From a bacterium (GTDB lineage: Bacteria; Desulfobacterota; GWC2-55-46; S146-80; JALXFI01): DNA of 7,600 nt. Below the pieces are notes generated by a model, which worked only from the letters and a program-made list of their open reading frames with translations, searched no databases and was not told the origin of the DNA. Position numbers and translations under genes: made by a program. The DNA lies in assembly GCA_027069035.1 (NCBI GenBank), contig JALXFI010000397.1, positions 1 to 7,600 on the forward strand, read 5' to 3'. Of the stretch, positions 1 through 7,093 are shown one piece after another (position 1 is the first letter of the stretch; every line of letters starts with the position of its first letter).

Positions 1-1074
1 CTTATGTATCCTGCTGTTGAATACAACAGTATTGCAGATTTTCATCCTGACCATATCTATATTCCTTTATCGTTATGGGCTTTCTTTTTTGTCTATAAGA
101 GACGCTACTGGTTGTCTGTTCTGTTTATTGGGTTGGGAGCCATGGCTAAAGAGCCTCTTTTATTAGGAGCCTCTTTTTTTGGAGTATATCTTGTAATTGC
201 AAAGAAACGTTATCTTGAAGGTTTATCATCTGCCATATTCTTTTTTTTATTTTTCTTGTTTGTAGTATTCTATATAGAACCAGCTTTAGATCCCTATCTG
301 AAGGGTCAATATGCCAATATAATACAAACAGAAAACTTTGTTCATCTTAATTTGATGAATAATCCACACCTTTTTTTAAAAGGTATAAGCAATGGATTGA
401 TGAGAAAAATGCTTTTCTTCTTTTTTCTATTATCTCCGTTTGCATTTTTACCGCTTTTAAGCTGGAAAGAGTTTTTGCCGGCAGTGCCTCTTTTTGCCAT
501 TCCATTTCTTTCCGCAAATCCTGCGCATTCTAATATTGAAAGTCAGTACACTGCAGGAATCATTGCCCCTATATTTGTATCATTTATATACTTTTTAGCA
601 AGGATTAACAAAAAGTCAGGAGAAGGATATGTTACGGCAATATTTTCTCTGGTAATTATATTAGTATTTACATTCCATATTGCTAAAAGCCCATCACCCC
701 TTTCCATAAACTTTTGGAGTCCGCGATGGTCCGAAACATGGAATTACAATGTTTATAAAAGCGGAGAACATGAAAAAGTAATTAAGGAGATCATTAACTA
801 TATACCCGTAGGCAGAAATAAAGCGGTTGTTGCGCAGACTAATACTAATTATAGTAGGTTAGCGCATAGAGATAAATATCATTCTTTTCCTTACAATTGG
901 GAAGAGGCCGATTATATCTTGCTTGACGTAAACAAACCTCTAATGATAGGTGATCATGTGGATGAAAAAGCATATATGGAAGAATTGTGGAAGATAAAAC
1001 AATCCCCTGATTTCCGACTGGATTTTGAAAAGAACGGTGTGATGTTATTTAAAAGAGTTGCTCTACAAAAATAG
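1..1074 (+). CDS. DUF2079 family multi-pass membrane protein, 5'-truncated (C-terminal 357 codons)
   Basis: The frame is open to the left edge (a CTT codon precedes the first ATG at 4) and that ATG lies inside the conserved core, so the true start is upstream; family members usually have roughly 450-550 residues. Counting the ATG at 4 as residue 1, the family signature FHPD is at 13-16, followed by alternating hydrophobic segments at about 18-31, 36-48, 51-66, 74-92, 135-152, 157-171, 183-199 and 209-227. A polar C-terminal domain of about 130 residues follows. Other family-like points are KE at 49-50 after a membrane segment, SQYTAGIIAPI at 180-190, and the C-terminal AQTNTNYSRLAHR and ADYILLD stretches (277-289, 302-308). 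The biochemical role of DUF2079 proteins is not established; the topology resembles GT-C membrane glycosyltransferases that use lipid-linked sugars. Its place at the head of a glycan operon fits such a role, but this is inference. Several T7-T8 runs encode Phe-rich membrane segments. Confidence 0.85.
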   Translation, partial: LMYPAVEYNSIADFHPDHIYIPLSLWAFFFVYKRRYWLSVLFIGLGAMAKEPLLLGASFFGVYLVIAKKRYLEGLSSAIFFFLFFLFVVFYIEPALDPYLKGQYANIIQTENFVHLNLMNNPHLFLKGISNGLMRKMLFFFFLLSPFAFLPLLSWKEFLPAVPLFAIPFLSANPAHSNIESQYTAGIIAPIFVSFIYFLARINKKSGEGYVTAIFSLVIILVFTFHIAKSPSPLSINFWSPRWSETWNYNVYKSGEHEKVIKEIINYIPVGRNKAVVAQTNTNYSRLAHRDKYHSFPYNWEEADYILLDVNKPLMIGDHVDEKAYMEELWKIKQSPDFRLDFEKNGVMLFKRVALQK

Positions 1075-1137
1075 TTGGCCTTCCTTCAACGGCTGAAGCC
1101 TATACTTTACCTCCAGCCATTAATAATACATAAAAAA
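1075..1137 (+). other. Short intergenic spacer, no clear regulatory site
   Basis: These 63 bases lie between the TAG of the DUF2079 gene and the ATG at 1138. They stay open in the same frame as both neighbours, so a TTG at 1075 could formally extend the next gene by 21 codons. No ribosome binding site precedes that TTG, and the added residues resemble nothing in GT4 N-termini. A weak 5-bp hairpin (CTTCA at 1084-1088 with TGAAG at 1094-1098) is present without a following T-tract, so it is not a convincing terminator. No well-spaced -35/-10 pair is visible. Confidence 0.6.
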
Positions 1138-2295
1138 ATGGATATTACCCACATCTACAAAAGAATAGATTGTTCAGGCGGTATAGAAAGGGTGGCCTTC
1201 CACCTTATAAACAAGATGAAGGAAGATGGTAACAATATAAATGCGATATCAAGCCATATCTCTCCTCAAATCATCCCATTACTAAAAAGGAGAGCCTTTA
1301 TTTTAAAAGATAGAGATAAAGGATGGCTTAAATCAACAGGGCTGTTCTACCCTATGTTTTGTATTCAGGCAACAAAGATGGTTAAATCCTGTCGTGATAA
1401 ATGGGGGCTTACTGTTTCACACGGTACGAGCAGTTTTCTTGCAGATGTAGTGGTGGCGCATAGCTGTCATGGCTATTCCCTCAAACAAAGATGGAAAGCA
1501 GGCAAAAAACGTTTTATTCTTAACCCTTTGAATTATTTCCTATGCCTTACCGAGATGTGCCAATATAAAAAAGGAGCAAAAAGGATTGTTGCCGTGTCTC
1601 AAAGCACAAAGGCTGAAATCTGTGAAACTTATAACATACCTGAAGAAAAGATAAAGGTAATTCCAAACGGAATAGAGTTGAATGAATTCTCAGACAGAAA
1701 GGATGGAACTATTAGAAGTAAGATAAGGGCAAAATATGGTATTAATAATAATGCCTTTGTAGTAATATTTGCAGCCAATGAATTTGAAAGGAAGGGGTTG
1801 GCTTTTTTGATTTACGCAATTGCAAGACTAAATAAAGAAGATATCTTCCTCTTTGTGATAGGGGGGGATAATGCTGCGCCATATAAGGAAATGACAGCTG
1901 GCCTTGGCATAGACAAGAAGGTTATATTTACAGGCAGGATATACAAGGGAATGTCCGGATTCTATAAAGCGGGTGATGTATTTGTTTTGCCGGTAGATTA
2001 TGAACCTTTTGGTCTGGTATGTATGGAGGCTATGGCAAGTGGTTTGCCGGTACTGGCGACAAGGGTAGGGGGAATAAAAGAATACATGGTGGATGGAGCC
2101 AACGGGTTTTTTATAGATCGCAATGCCGACTCTATCGTGAATCGTATAGAATTGTTATATAATGATTATAGATTAAGAACCGAGATAGGGCAAAATGGAA
2201 GATTGACTGCCCAAAAATACTCGTGGGACAAGATAGGGCAGATGTATATCGATGTCTGTCGTGAGGTTGAGGAGATGAGGCAGCAAAACATATGA
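1138..2295 (+). CDS. GT4 family glycosyltransferase, WaaG (LPS core glucosyltransferase I)-like
   Basis: This 385-residue GT-B fold enzyme should transfer a sugar from a nucleotide-sugar donor to a growing glycan at the cytoplasmic face of the inner membrane. The ATG at 1138 is preferred because the protein then begins directly with the first beta strand (MDITHIYKR) and the acceptor-side glycine loop SGGIERV (13-19). No good Shine-Dalgarno precedes it. Other marks are HSCHGY (108-113), VAVSQSTKAE (151-160), PNGIELNEF (176-184), the donor-domain loop NEFERKG (214-220), FTGR (264-267) and the EX7E motif E289-E297 followed by GLPVLATRVGG (302-312). The ERKG loop and the following layout resemble WaaG/RfaG, which adds glucose to heptose II of the LPS core. 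With two heptosyltransferase-type genes downstream this is a reasonable analogy, but the actual sugar and acceptor cannot be read from sequence. Its stop overlaps the next start as ATGA. A G7 tract lies at 1861-1867. Confidence 0.88.
   Translation: MDITHIYKRIDCSGGIERVAFHLINKMKEDGNNINAISSHISPQIIPLLKRRAFILKDRDKGWLKSTGLFYPMFCIQATKMVKSCRDKWGLTVSHGTSSFLADVVVAHSCHGYSLKQRWKAGKKRFILNPLNYFLCLTEMCQYKKGAKRIVAVSQSTKAEICETYNIPEEKIKVIPNGIELNEFSDRKDGTIRSKIRAKYGINNNAFVVIFAANEFERKGLAFLIYAIARLNKEDIFLFVIGGDNAAPYKEMTAGLGIDKKVIFTGRIYKGMSGFYKAGDVFVLPVDYEPFGLVCMEAMASGLPVLATRVGGIKEYMVDGANGFFIDRNADSIVNRIELLYNDYRLRTEIGQNGRLTAQKYSWDKIGQMYIDVCREVEEMRQQNI
1861..1867 (+). repeat. G7 homopolymer inside the first GT4 gene
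   Basis: Seven consecutive G bases encode the Gly-Gly of VIGGD (residues 240-244). Loss of one G would shift the frame and bring in a TGA within about ten codons, so the tract is a possible slippage site. It is short for a phase-variable tract and may simply reflect two GGG glycine codons. Confidence 0.4.
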
Positions 2296-3716
2296 AAATA
2301 ATTAAGAACTTTTCCTTTCTTACGATTGCACAGATCGCTGAAAAGGTGCTTAATCTGGTTATTGTTGTACTTCTCGCCCGTTATCTCGGAGCGCGAGGGT
2401 ATGGTATCTATGCCCTTGCTATTGCCTTTGTAGGATTGTTTAACTATCTTTTTGATGCAGGACTTAACCTTCTTCTGACAAGAGAGGTGGGAAGACAAAG
2501 AGAAAAGATAGGGGAGATATTAAGACCTGTCCTGAAGTTAAAGTTGGTATTGGGTGTGATTACCCTTGCAATTATTGCAATTCTGGCATGGCTGCTTGGT
2601 TATCATGGAAAGGTTCTGTACAGCATTATGCTGTTTGGTCTGGCAGGTTTTATGGTTTCACTTTCATGTACATTCAGGGCTTATTTTATAGGGCATGAAA
2701 AAATGGAGTTTGAAGGCGGACTGTCTGTATTATACAGATTATTGGCTTTACTCTTTGTTATCCTCTGTATTTTTTTTGGCATAGGAATGCCTCTGCTTAT
2801 GATATCCCATGTGTTAGCCGGTGCAATGGTTTTAGGACTCAGTATATATTTATACAAAAACCTTTTTTATCAATCCTCCCATGAAACAGAAAAATGTCAG
2901 TTAAATCTTTTTGCTTTATTAAAAGATGCCCTGCCGTTTGCTGTTGGAGCTATTATGGGTGAAATATACTTTAATATAGATAAGGTTATGCTTTCAAAAC
3001 TTGCAGGGGTCGAAAGCGTAGGATACTACAATGCAGCCTACAGGGTATTCTTTTTTGGGGTTTTTATCGCTAATTCTATTACTATTTCCGCCTATCCTTA
3101 CTTTGCTAAGATGTGGCATGAAGATAAACACCTTGCAGAACAGCTTTTCAATTCCATATTCAAATTACTTTTTTTAATCAGTCTTCCCATTGCTATAGTA
3201 ATTACCTTTCTTTCAGGAGATATTATCCTTTTCCTTTTTGGGAAGGATTATTATCAGAGCGCCTTACTTCTTAAACTTCTTATCTGGGGACTTCTGCCTC
3301 TCTATCTGACGCACCTTACCGGCAGAACTATGGAGGCTATAGGGGAGCAAAGGTTTGTTGCTAAAACAATGTCATTGGGGGTGTTGATTAATATAATCTT
3401 AAATGCCGCATTAATACCGCTGCTTGGTATGGCAGGAGCTGTATTCGCAACCCTTATAACAAGTTTTATGGTATTATTTGCTCATCTCATCTTTCTAAGA
3501 CAAAGATTGAAAGGTATTTTTCTTTTAGACTATATTAAGGCGGCTCTACTGCCCTCTATAGGTTGCGCCTTTGCCGCATATCTTCTCATAAAATACTCAT
3601 CATGGATGATAGCGTTTCCGATAAGTCTCATATTTTATATGGTCTTGCTGTTTTCTTTAAAAGGTATAACTATGGACGAGATAGCTATACTTAGGGGTGG
3701 AATAAAATCTTTATGA
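2292..3716 (+). CDS. Wzx-type polysaccharide flippase (MOP superfamily, polysaccharide biosynthesis protein)
   Basis: This 474-residue membrane protein has the length and hydrophobic pattern of the 12-14 helix MOP/PST exporters, which move undecaprenyl-diphosphate-linked glycans across the inner membrane. Family marks are the N-terminal ARYLGARGYGIYALA (29-43) after the first helix, the mid-protein NIDKVMLSKLAG with VGYYNAAYR (228-239, 243-251), and the C-terminal NIILNAALIPLLGMAGA (367-383) typical of the second polysaccharide-synthesis half. Charged loops lie at about 64-76 and 190-205. The start ATG at 2292 overlaps the upstream stop by 4 bases (ATGA) and a purine-rich TGAGG lies 11 bases upstream, so translation is probably coupled. 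The end again overlaps the next gene by ATGA. Its position among glycosyltransferases indicates a Wzx-dependent export route. The transported glycan is unknown, and a distinct MurJ or teichoic-acid role is less likely in this context. Confidence 0.93.
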   Translation: MKIIKNFSFLTIAQIAEKVLNLVIVVLLARYLGARGYGIYALAIAFVGLFNYLFDAGLNLLLTREVGRQREKIGEILRPVLKLKLVLGVITLAIIAILAWLLGYHGKVLYSIMLFGLAGFMVSLSCTFRAYFIGHEKMEFEGGLSVLYRLLALLFVILCIFFGIGMPLLMISHVLAGAMVLGLSIYLYKNLFYQSSHETEKCQLNLFALLKDALPFAVGAIMGEIYFNIDKVMLSKLAGVESVGYYNAAYRVFFFGVFIANSITISAYPYFAKMWHEDKHLAEQLFNSIFKLLFLISLPIAIVITFLSGDIILFLFGKDYYQSALLLKLLIWGLLPLYLTHLTGRTMEAIGEQRFVAKTMSLGVLINIILNAALIPLLGMAGAVFATLITSFMVLFAHLIFLRQRLKGIFLLDYIKAALLPSIGCAFAAYLLIKYSSWMIAFPISLIFYMVLLFSLKGITMDEIAILRGGIKSL

Positions 3717-4882
3717 GGGTGCTTATAAGCTGGCATGGTGCGGTTGAGCAGGCTTACAGGGGATTGTTTCACGAACTTTCGGCCTATGGCATAAATGTAC
3801 GGGTTATCATTCCTTCTCGATGGATTGAGGGGGGGAGATTGATATCCTGTCAATCTGACGATTTAGATAACTACGATATCTATGTTTATAGAACCTTTTT
3901 TACAAACCATATAAGGGCATTCTTTTATCCCAATATCATAAGGCTGGCTAAAGAAATTTTAACCTTTAAACCCGATATAATCCATATAATGGAAGAACCG
4001 TTTAGTGTTGCAGCCACTCAATTTTTACTGGCTAAACAATTTATGAAATACACAGCAAAGGCAGTATTATATTCTGCTGAAAATATTGACTTTACGCAGA
4101 GATTTCCATATTCAATCTTCCAGCGATTCAATCTTTCAAGAACCGATGCGCTGACCGTTGTGCCTAAAGAAGGGATGCAGCTCTGGGAGAAAAGAGGATT
4201 TAAAGGCAAAATTTATTCCATCCCCCTGGGGATAGATACGGAACTGTTCCAAAAGACATTACCGGTTGACTTGCCTGAACCTTTAAGTGGTATTACATTA
4301 AAGGACAATGTTTTCAGGATAGGGTATGCAGGCAGGATAGTAGAAGAAAAGGGGATTGATCTCCTGATAGAGGCTGTATCCGGTTTGCAAAAAATGAAAA
4401 AAAATTGCGAGCTTTATATAGTAGGCAGTGGAAATTATAAGGATTGCTTAATGCAACTTATAAAAAGATGGGGACTTAAGACACGGATTAAGTTCATCTC
4501 AGCGTTGACACAGGAAGATCTGCCGGCGTTTTATAGTCTGATGGATGTTCTGGTTTTACCTTCACTTACAACATCAGGGTGGAAAGAACAGTTCGGTCGT
4601 GTTATTGTTGAAGCTATGGCCTGTGAAACCCCTGTCATAGGTTCTTCTTCAGGGGAGATACCAAATGTCATTGGTGATGCGGGTATGGTCTTTCCTGAAG
4701 GCGATGCAAAGGCGCTTGTAGACTGCATAGGGAGATTGATAGAAGATGAAACTTTAAGAAAGGAGCTTTCTATAGAAGGGAAGAATCGTGTGATGCAATT
4801 TTACTCATGGAAGGCCGTGGCAAAGCAATATATAGACATGTATAAAGAAATCATGGGAAAAAACAAGAGAAGCATTAACTGA
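3713..4882 (+). CDS. GT4 family glycosyltransferase
   Basis: This 389-residue GT-B enzyme carries a typical two-domain layout. The N-terminal acceptor domain begins MRVLISWHG, with VRVIIPSRW (29-37), the stretch KPDIIHIMEEP (86-96) and AENID (122-126). The domain junction is SIPLGIDTELF (169-179). The C-terminal donor domain has GYAGRIVEEKGIDLL (204-218), IVGSG (236-240), and the EX7E motif E292-E300 followed by AMACETPVIGSSSGEIP (301-317). It should transfer a sugar from a nucleotide-sugar donor to a cytoplasmic lipid-linked glycan; the specific sugar is not predictable. The ATG at 3713 overlaps the flippase stop (ATGA), and the purine-rich AGGGGTGG at 3693-3700 may act as ribosome binding site. 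The similarity to the first GT4 gene looks limited to general family motifs, so this is a different linkage enzyme rather than a recent duplicate. A G7 tract lies at 3829-3835 and an A8 tract at 4397-4404. Confidence 0.9.
   Translation: MRVLISWHGAVEQAYRGLFHELSAYGINVRVIIPSRWIEGGRLISCQSDDLDNYDIYVYRTFFTNHIRAFFYPNIIRLAKEILTFKPDIIHIMEEPFSVAATQFLLAKQFMKYTAKAVLYSAENIDFTQRFPYSIFQRFNLSRTDALTVVPKEGMQLWEKRGFKGKIYSIPLGIDTELFQKTLPVDLPEPLSGITLKDNVFRIGYAGRIVEEKGIDLLIEAVSGLQKMKKNCELYIVGSGNYKDCLMQLIKRWGLKTRIKFISALTQEDLPAFYSLMDVLVLPSLTTSGWKEQFGRVIVEAMACETPVIGSSSGEIPNVIGDAGMVFPEGDAKALVDCIGRLIEDETLRKELSIEGKNRVMQFYSWKAVAKQYIDMYKEIMGKNKRSIN
3829..3835 (+). repeat. G7 homopolymer inside the second GT4 gene
   Basis: Seven consecutive G bases encode Gly-Gly of IEGGR (residues 38-42), near the 5' end of the gene. 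Loss of one G would place a TGA in frame four codons later, giving an early truncation. Slippage is possible but not shown; the tract is short. Confidence 0.4.
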
Positions 4883-4903
4883 TAGCCGATAGAGACGGGA
4901 AGG

Positions 4904-6046
4904 ATGAGAAAGGTTTTTGGCAGGCCATACCTGTTTCAAAAAAGAATATGGGCTTTACTAACTGGTTTTATTGACCTTATAGGATACCTTCTGAGATCAC
5001 CTTCAGACTCAAAACCTCTGAATGATGTTAAAAAGATACTGGTTTCAAGGATTGACCATCTTGGCGATGTGTTTATTGCTCTCTCAATATTGCCGCATAT
5101 AAAAAAAGCCTTCCCTTATGCAAGGGTGGATTTTCTTGCAGGCAAATGGTCAACAGAACTGTTAAAAGCCAATCCCTGTATTAGTAATATCCTGATATAC
5201 AACTCATTTGTCCATAACAGGACGGGTAGTTTATTATCGAGATTGAAAGGAGATATAAAGAGTTTTGTGAGTGTGGCAAAAGAAGTAAAGAAAGAAAAAT
5301 ACGATCTTGGTATAGATCTAAGGGCATATCCCTTTAATTCAATACTCCTTATGTATCTGGGAGGAGTGAAATACAAAACAGGTTTTTCAACAGGTGGCCT
5401 TGGTTTTCTTCTGGACAGTGTTGTCCCTTACAGGGAAGGTGTTCACGAGACAGAGCATGTGGGAGATGTCTTGGGGGAACTTGGTATCACGGTAAAAAAG
5501 GACGCTATATGCCCCCTTTTTTCTATATCCGGGATGGATGAGAGAGAGGCGGAAGATGTATTGTGCAATCTGGGGCTCGATATAGAGGAACGATTTATCT
5601 TGCTCCATAGCGGCGCCGGACGTCCCAAAAAACAATGGAGTATGGATAGATGGCAAGAATTAATAGATGGTATAAGAAGTCGGTGCAGCGCTAAGATACT
5701 TGTTTATGATGATAAGAATATCCTAACCCGTTGCTGTAAACTTCCCGACAAACTATCCCTGGGCGCCTTTGCCGGCATTGTAGAAAAAACAATGTTATTT
5801 ATAGGGCATGACTCATTTCCTGCGCATCTTGCTGCTTCTCTTGATATACCCACGATAACAATCTGGTCAGGTATAAACGATCATATTAAGTGGCAGCCTT
5901 GTGGCGATAGAGTATATCTTGTAAGAAAAGATGTTGAATGTTCGCCGTGCTACAGAGGCGGCGGCTGTCAAACAATGGAGTGTATGGATATTAAGGTTGA
6001 GGAAGTGTTGGATAAGGTATCGGAAGTATTGAAGGAATGTATTTGA
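4904..6046 (+). CDS. GT9 glycosyltransferase, ADP-heptose:LPS heptosyltransferase family
   Basis: GT9 enzymes of this type (WaaC, WaaF, WaaQ) transfer L-glycero-D-manno-heptose from ADP-heptose to the LPS inner core. The protein has 380 residues. After an N-terminal segment of about 42 residues with an amphipathic or hydrophobic stretch (15-30), the GT-B core starts at KKILVSRIDHLGDV (43-56). D55 corresponds to the conserved Asp of the GD motif in WaaC. Further marks are LGGVKYKTGF (152-161), the donor-domain loop HSGAGRPKKQWS (235-246) and GHDSFPAHLAASL (301-313), where Phe305 replaces the Gly commonly found in DSGP. The C-terminus has four cysteines, C346-x2-C349-x5-C355-x4-C360. The ATG at 4904 is the only usual start before an in-frame TAG at 4883; the purine run GGGAAGG ends directly at the ATG, so the binding site is oddly placed. 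The gap from the previous gene is 21 bases. Heptose as substrate is inferred from family only. Confidence 0.9.
   Translation: MRKVFGRPYLFQKRIWALLTGFIDLIGYLLRSPSDSKPLNDVKKILVSRIDHLGDVFIALSILPHIKKAFPYARVDFLAGKWSTELLKANPCISNILIYNSFVHNRTGSLLSRLKGDIKSFVSVAKEVKKEKYDLGIDLRAYPFNSILLMYLGGVKYKTGFSTGGLGFLLDSVVPYREGVHETEHVGDVLGELGITVKKDAICPLFSISGMDEREAEDVLCNLGLDIEERFILLHSGAGRPKKQWSMDRWQELIDGIRSRCSAKILVYDDKNILTRCCKLPDKLSLGAFAGIVEKTMLFIGHDSFPAHLAASLDIPTITIWSGINDHIKWQPCGDRVYLVRKDVECSPCYRGGGCQTMECMDIKVEEVLDKVSEVLKECI
6031..6036 (+). promoter_or_regulatory. Ribosome binding site that favours a TTG start at 6043
   Basis: GAAGGA at 6031-6036 matches the anti-Shine-Dalgarno well. It directly abuts an ATG at 6037, leaving no spacer, but sits six bases before TTG at 6043. 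The TTG overlaps the upstream TGA as TTGA, matching the ATGA junctions elsewhere in the operon. Confidence 0.55.
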
Positions 6047-7086
6047 AAAAGGTATTGATTATTAAAATAGGGGCTATAGGTGATTTATTAATGACAACAC
6101 CTGCCATAAGGGCGTTAAAAAAGACCTTTCCTGAAGTCCACATATCTTTTCTTGTGGGAAGATCGGTAAAAGAAGCCATAGTAAAAAATCCATATATAGA
6201 TGAGGCAATAGAGATAGATGACTATGTTTTTTTTAAAGGCGGTCTGCTTGTTCAAGTGAAACTGGCGCTTAAACTTATAAAGAAACTAAGGGGGATAGGG
6301 TTTGATACCGCTATAATACTTCACAGGGACTGGAAATATTCTCTTCTAATCTATTTATCCGGTGTTCCTGAAAGGGTTGGCTTTAAACGGGACAAAATGG
6401 CAGACCGGTTTCTTACAAGATATGTCATGATAGATGGAATAAAACATCATATAGACCATTACTTAAAGGTTGTAAAACTGTGTGGCGCAAAGGATCATGG
6501 GAGAAGAATGGATTTTCTTGTCTCACAGGAGGCTGTTGAAAGGGCAAAGTCTGTGCTAAAAAGATTCAGGGCTAAAGATGGGAGGATTATAGGTATCTTT
6601 CCCGGTGGGGCGCGAAATATAAAAGAGGTTATGGATATAAGGAGATGGCCTGTAGAGAGATATAGTGAGCTTGGCGAACGACTTGTAAACAACGGCTTTA
6701 GTGTCATACTATTTGGTTCTAAAAGCGACTTATATCTAAAGAAAGGTTTAATGAACATCCCTGGAGTTATAGATATGATTGGTAAGACAAGCCTTGAAGA
6801 AGCGGCGGCATTGATCAGCATGTGCAGGATGGTTGTAACACATGATAACGGTCTTATGCACATGGCAAGCGCGGTAGGGACGCCGGTGGCAGCGCTTTTT
6901 GGTCCGACCGACCCAAGGGAGAAATATCCAACAAACAAAGGAAGTTTTTATTTCTGGAAAAATGAAGGATTAGAGTGTATACCATGTTATAAAGAAGGGG
7001 TTTTTCCTGAATGTGAGACCTTTGAATGTATGAAGAAAATAAGCGTTGCAGAGGTTTATGAGAAGATTATTGAACGGGTTGAATAA
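6043..7086 (+). CDS. GT9 glycosyltransferase, ADP-heptose:LPS heptosyltransferase family (second copy)
   Basis: This 347-residue protein (349 if the in-frame ATG at 6037 is used) is a compact, canonical heptosyltransferase-family GT-B enzyme. With the TTG start it begins MKKVLIIKIGAIGD, the conserved Asp being D14. TTPAIRALKKTFP (18-30), LHRDWKYS (93-100) and LSGVPERVGFKRD (105-117) follow. The donor half has IFPGGARNIKE (185-195), RRWPVERYSELGERL (200-214), ILFGSKSD (222-229) and THDNGLMHMASAVGTP (266-281) with ALFGPTDPREKYP (284-296). The end has four cysteines, C312-x2-C315-x8-C324-x4-C329, matching the preceding gene's pattern. It should add a heptose or related sugar to an LPS-core-like acceptor in the cytoplasm. 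The TTG is chosen for the GAAGGA site six bases upstream. The two GT9 proteins differ clearly outside the motifs, so they are old paralogues that probably make successive linkages, as WaaC and WaaF do. Confidence 0.92.
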   Translation: MKKVLIIKIGAIGDLLMTTPAIRALKKTFPEVHISFLVGRSVKEAIVKNPYIDEAIEIDDYVFFKGGLLVQVKLALKLIKKLRGIGFDTAIILHRDWKYSLLIYLSGVPERVGFKRDKMADRFLTRYVMIDGIKHHIDHYLKVVKLCGAKDHGRRMDFLVSQEAVERAKSVLKRFRAKDGRIIGIFPGGARNIKEVMDIRRWPVERYSELGERLVNNGFSVILFGSKSDLYLKKGLMNIPGVIDMIGKTSLEEAAALISMCRMVVTHDNGLMHMASAVGTPVAALFGPTDPREKYPTNKGSFYFWKNEGLECIPCYKEGVFPECETFECMKKISVAEVYEKIIERVE

Positions 7087-7093
7087 TAATTAT

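Noticed and set aside
241..258. T-rich low-complexity run in the DUF2079 gene
   Set aside because: It is explained by phenylalanine and leucine codons of a membrane helix.
1084..1098. Hairpin in the spacer after the DUF2079 gene as a rho-independent terminator
   Set aside because: The stem is only five base pairs and no T-run follows it.
1075..1137. Promoter for the GT4-flippase operon in the spacer
   Set aside because: TTGGCC at 1075 and TATACT at 1101 are 20 bases apart and match the consensus poorly; other A+T-rich hexamers lack a -35 partner.
2166..2498. 110-codon minus-strand open frame across the GT4/flippase junction
   Set aside because: Both strands cannot be well explained here: the plus strand holds two strong coding regions with an ATGA overlap, and the minus-strand product is low in recognisable features.
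4397..4404. A8 tract in the second GT4 gene as a programmed frameshift site
   Set aside because: The reading frame is continuous across it and encodes Lys-Lys-Asn; there is no alternative frame extending to a meaningful product and no downstream stimulatory structure evident.
6495..6938. 147-codon open frame on the minus strand
   Set aside because: It lies wholly opposite the conserved core of the second GT9 gene, and its translation shows no domain-like features; it is a shadow of the real gene.
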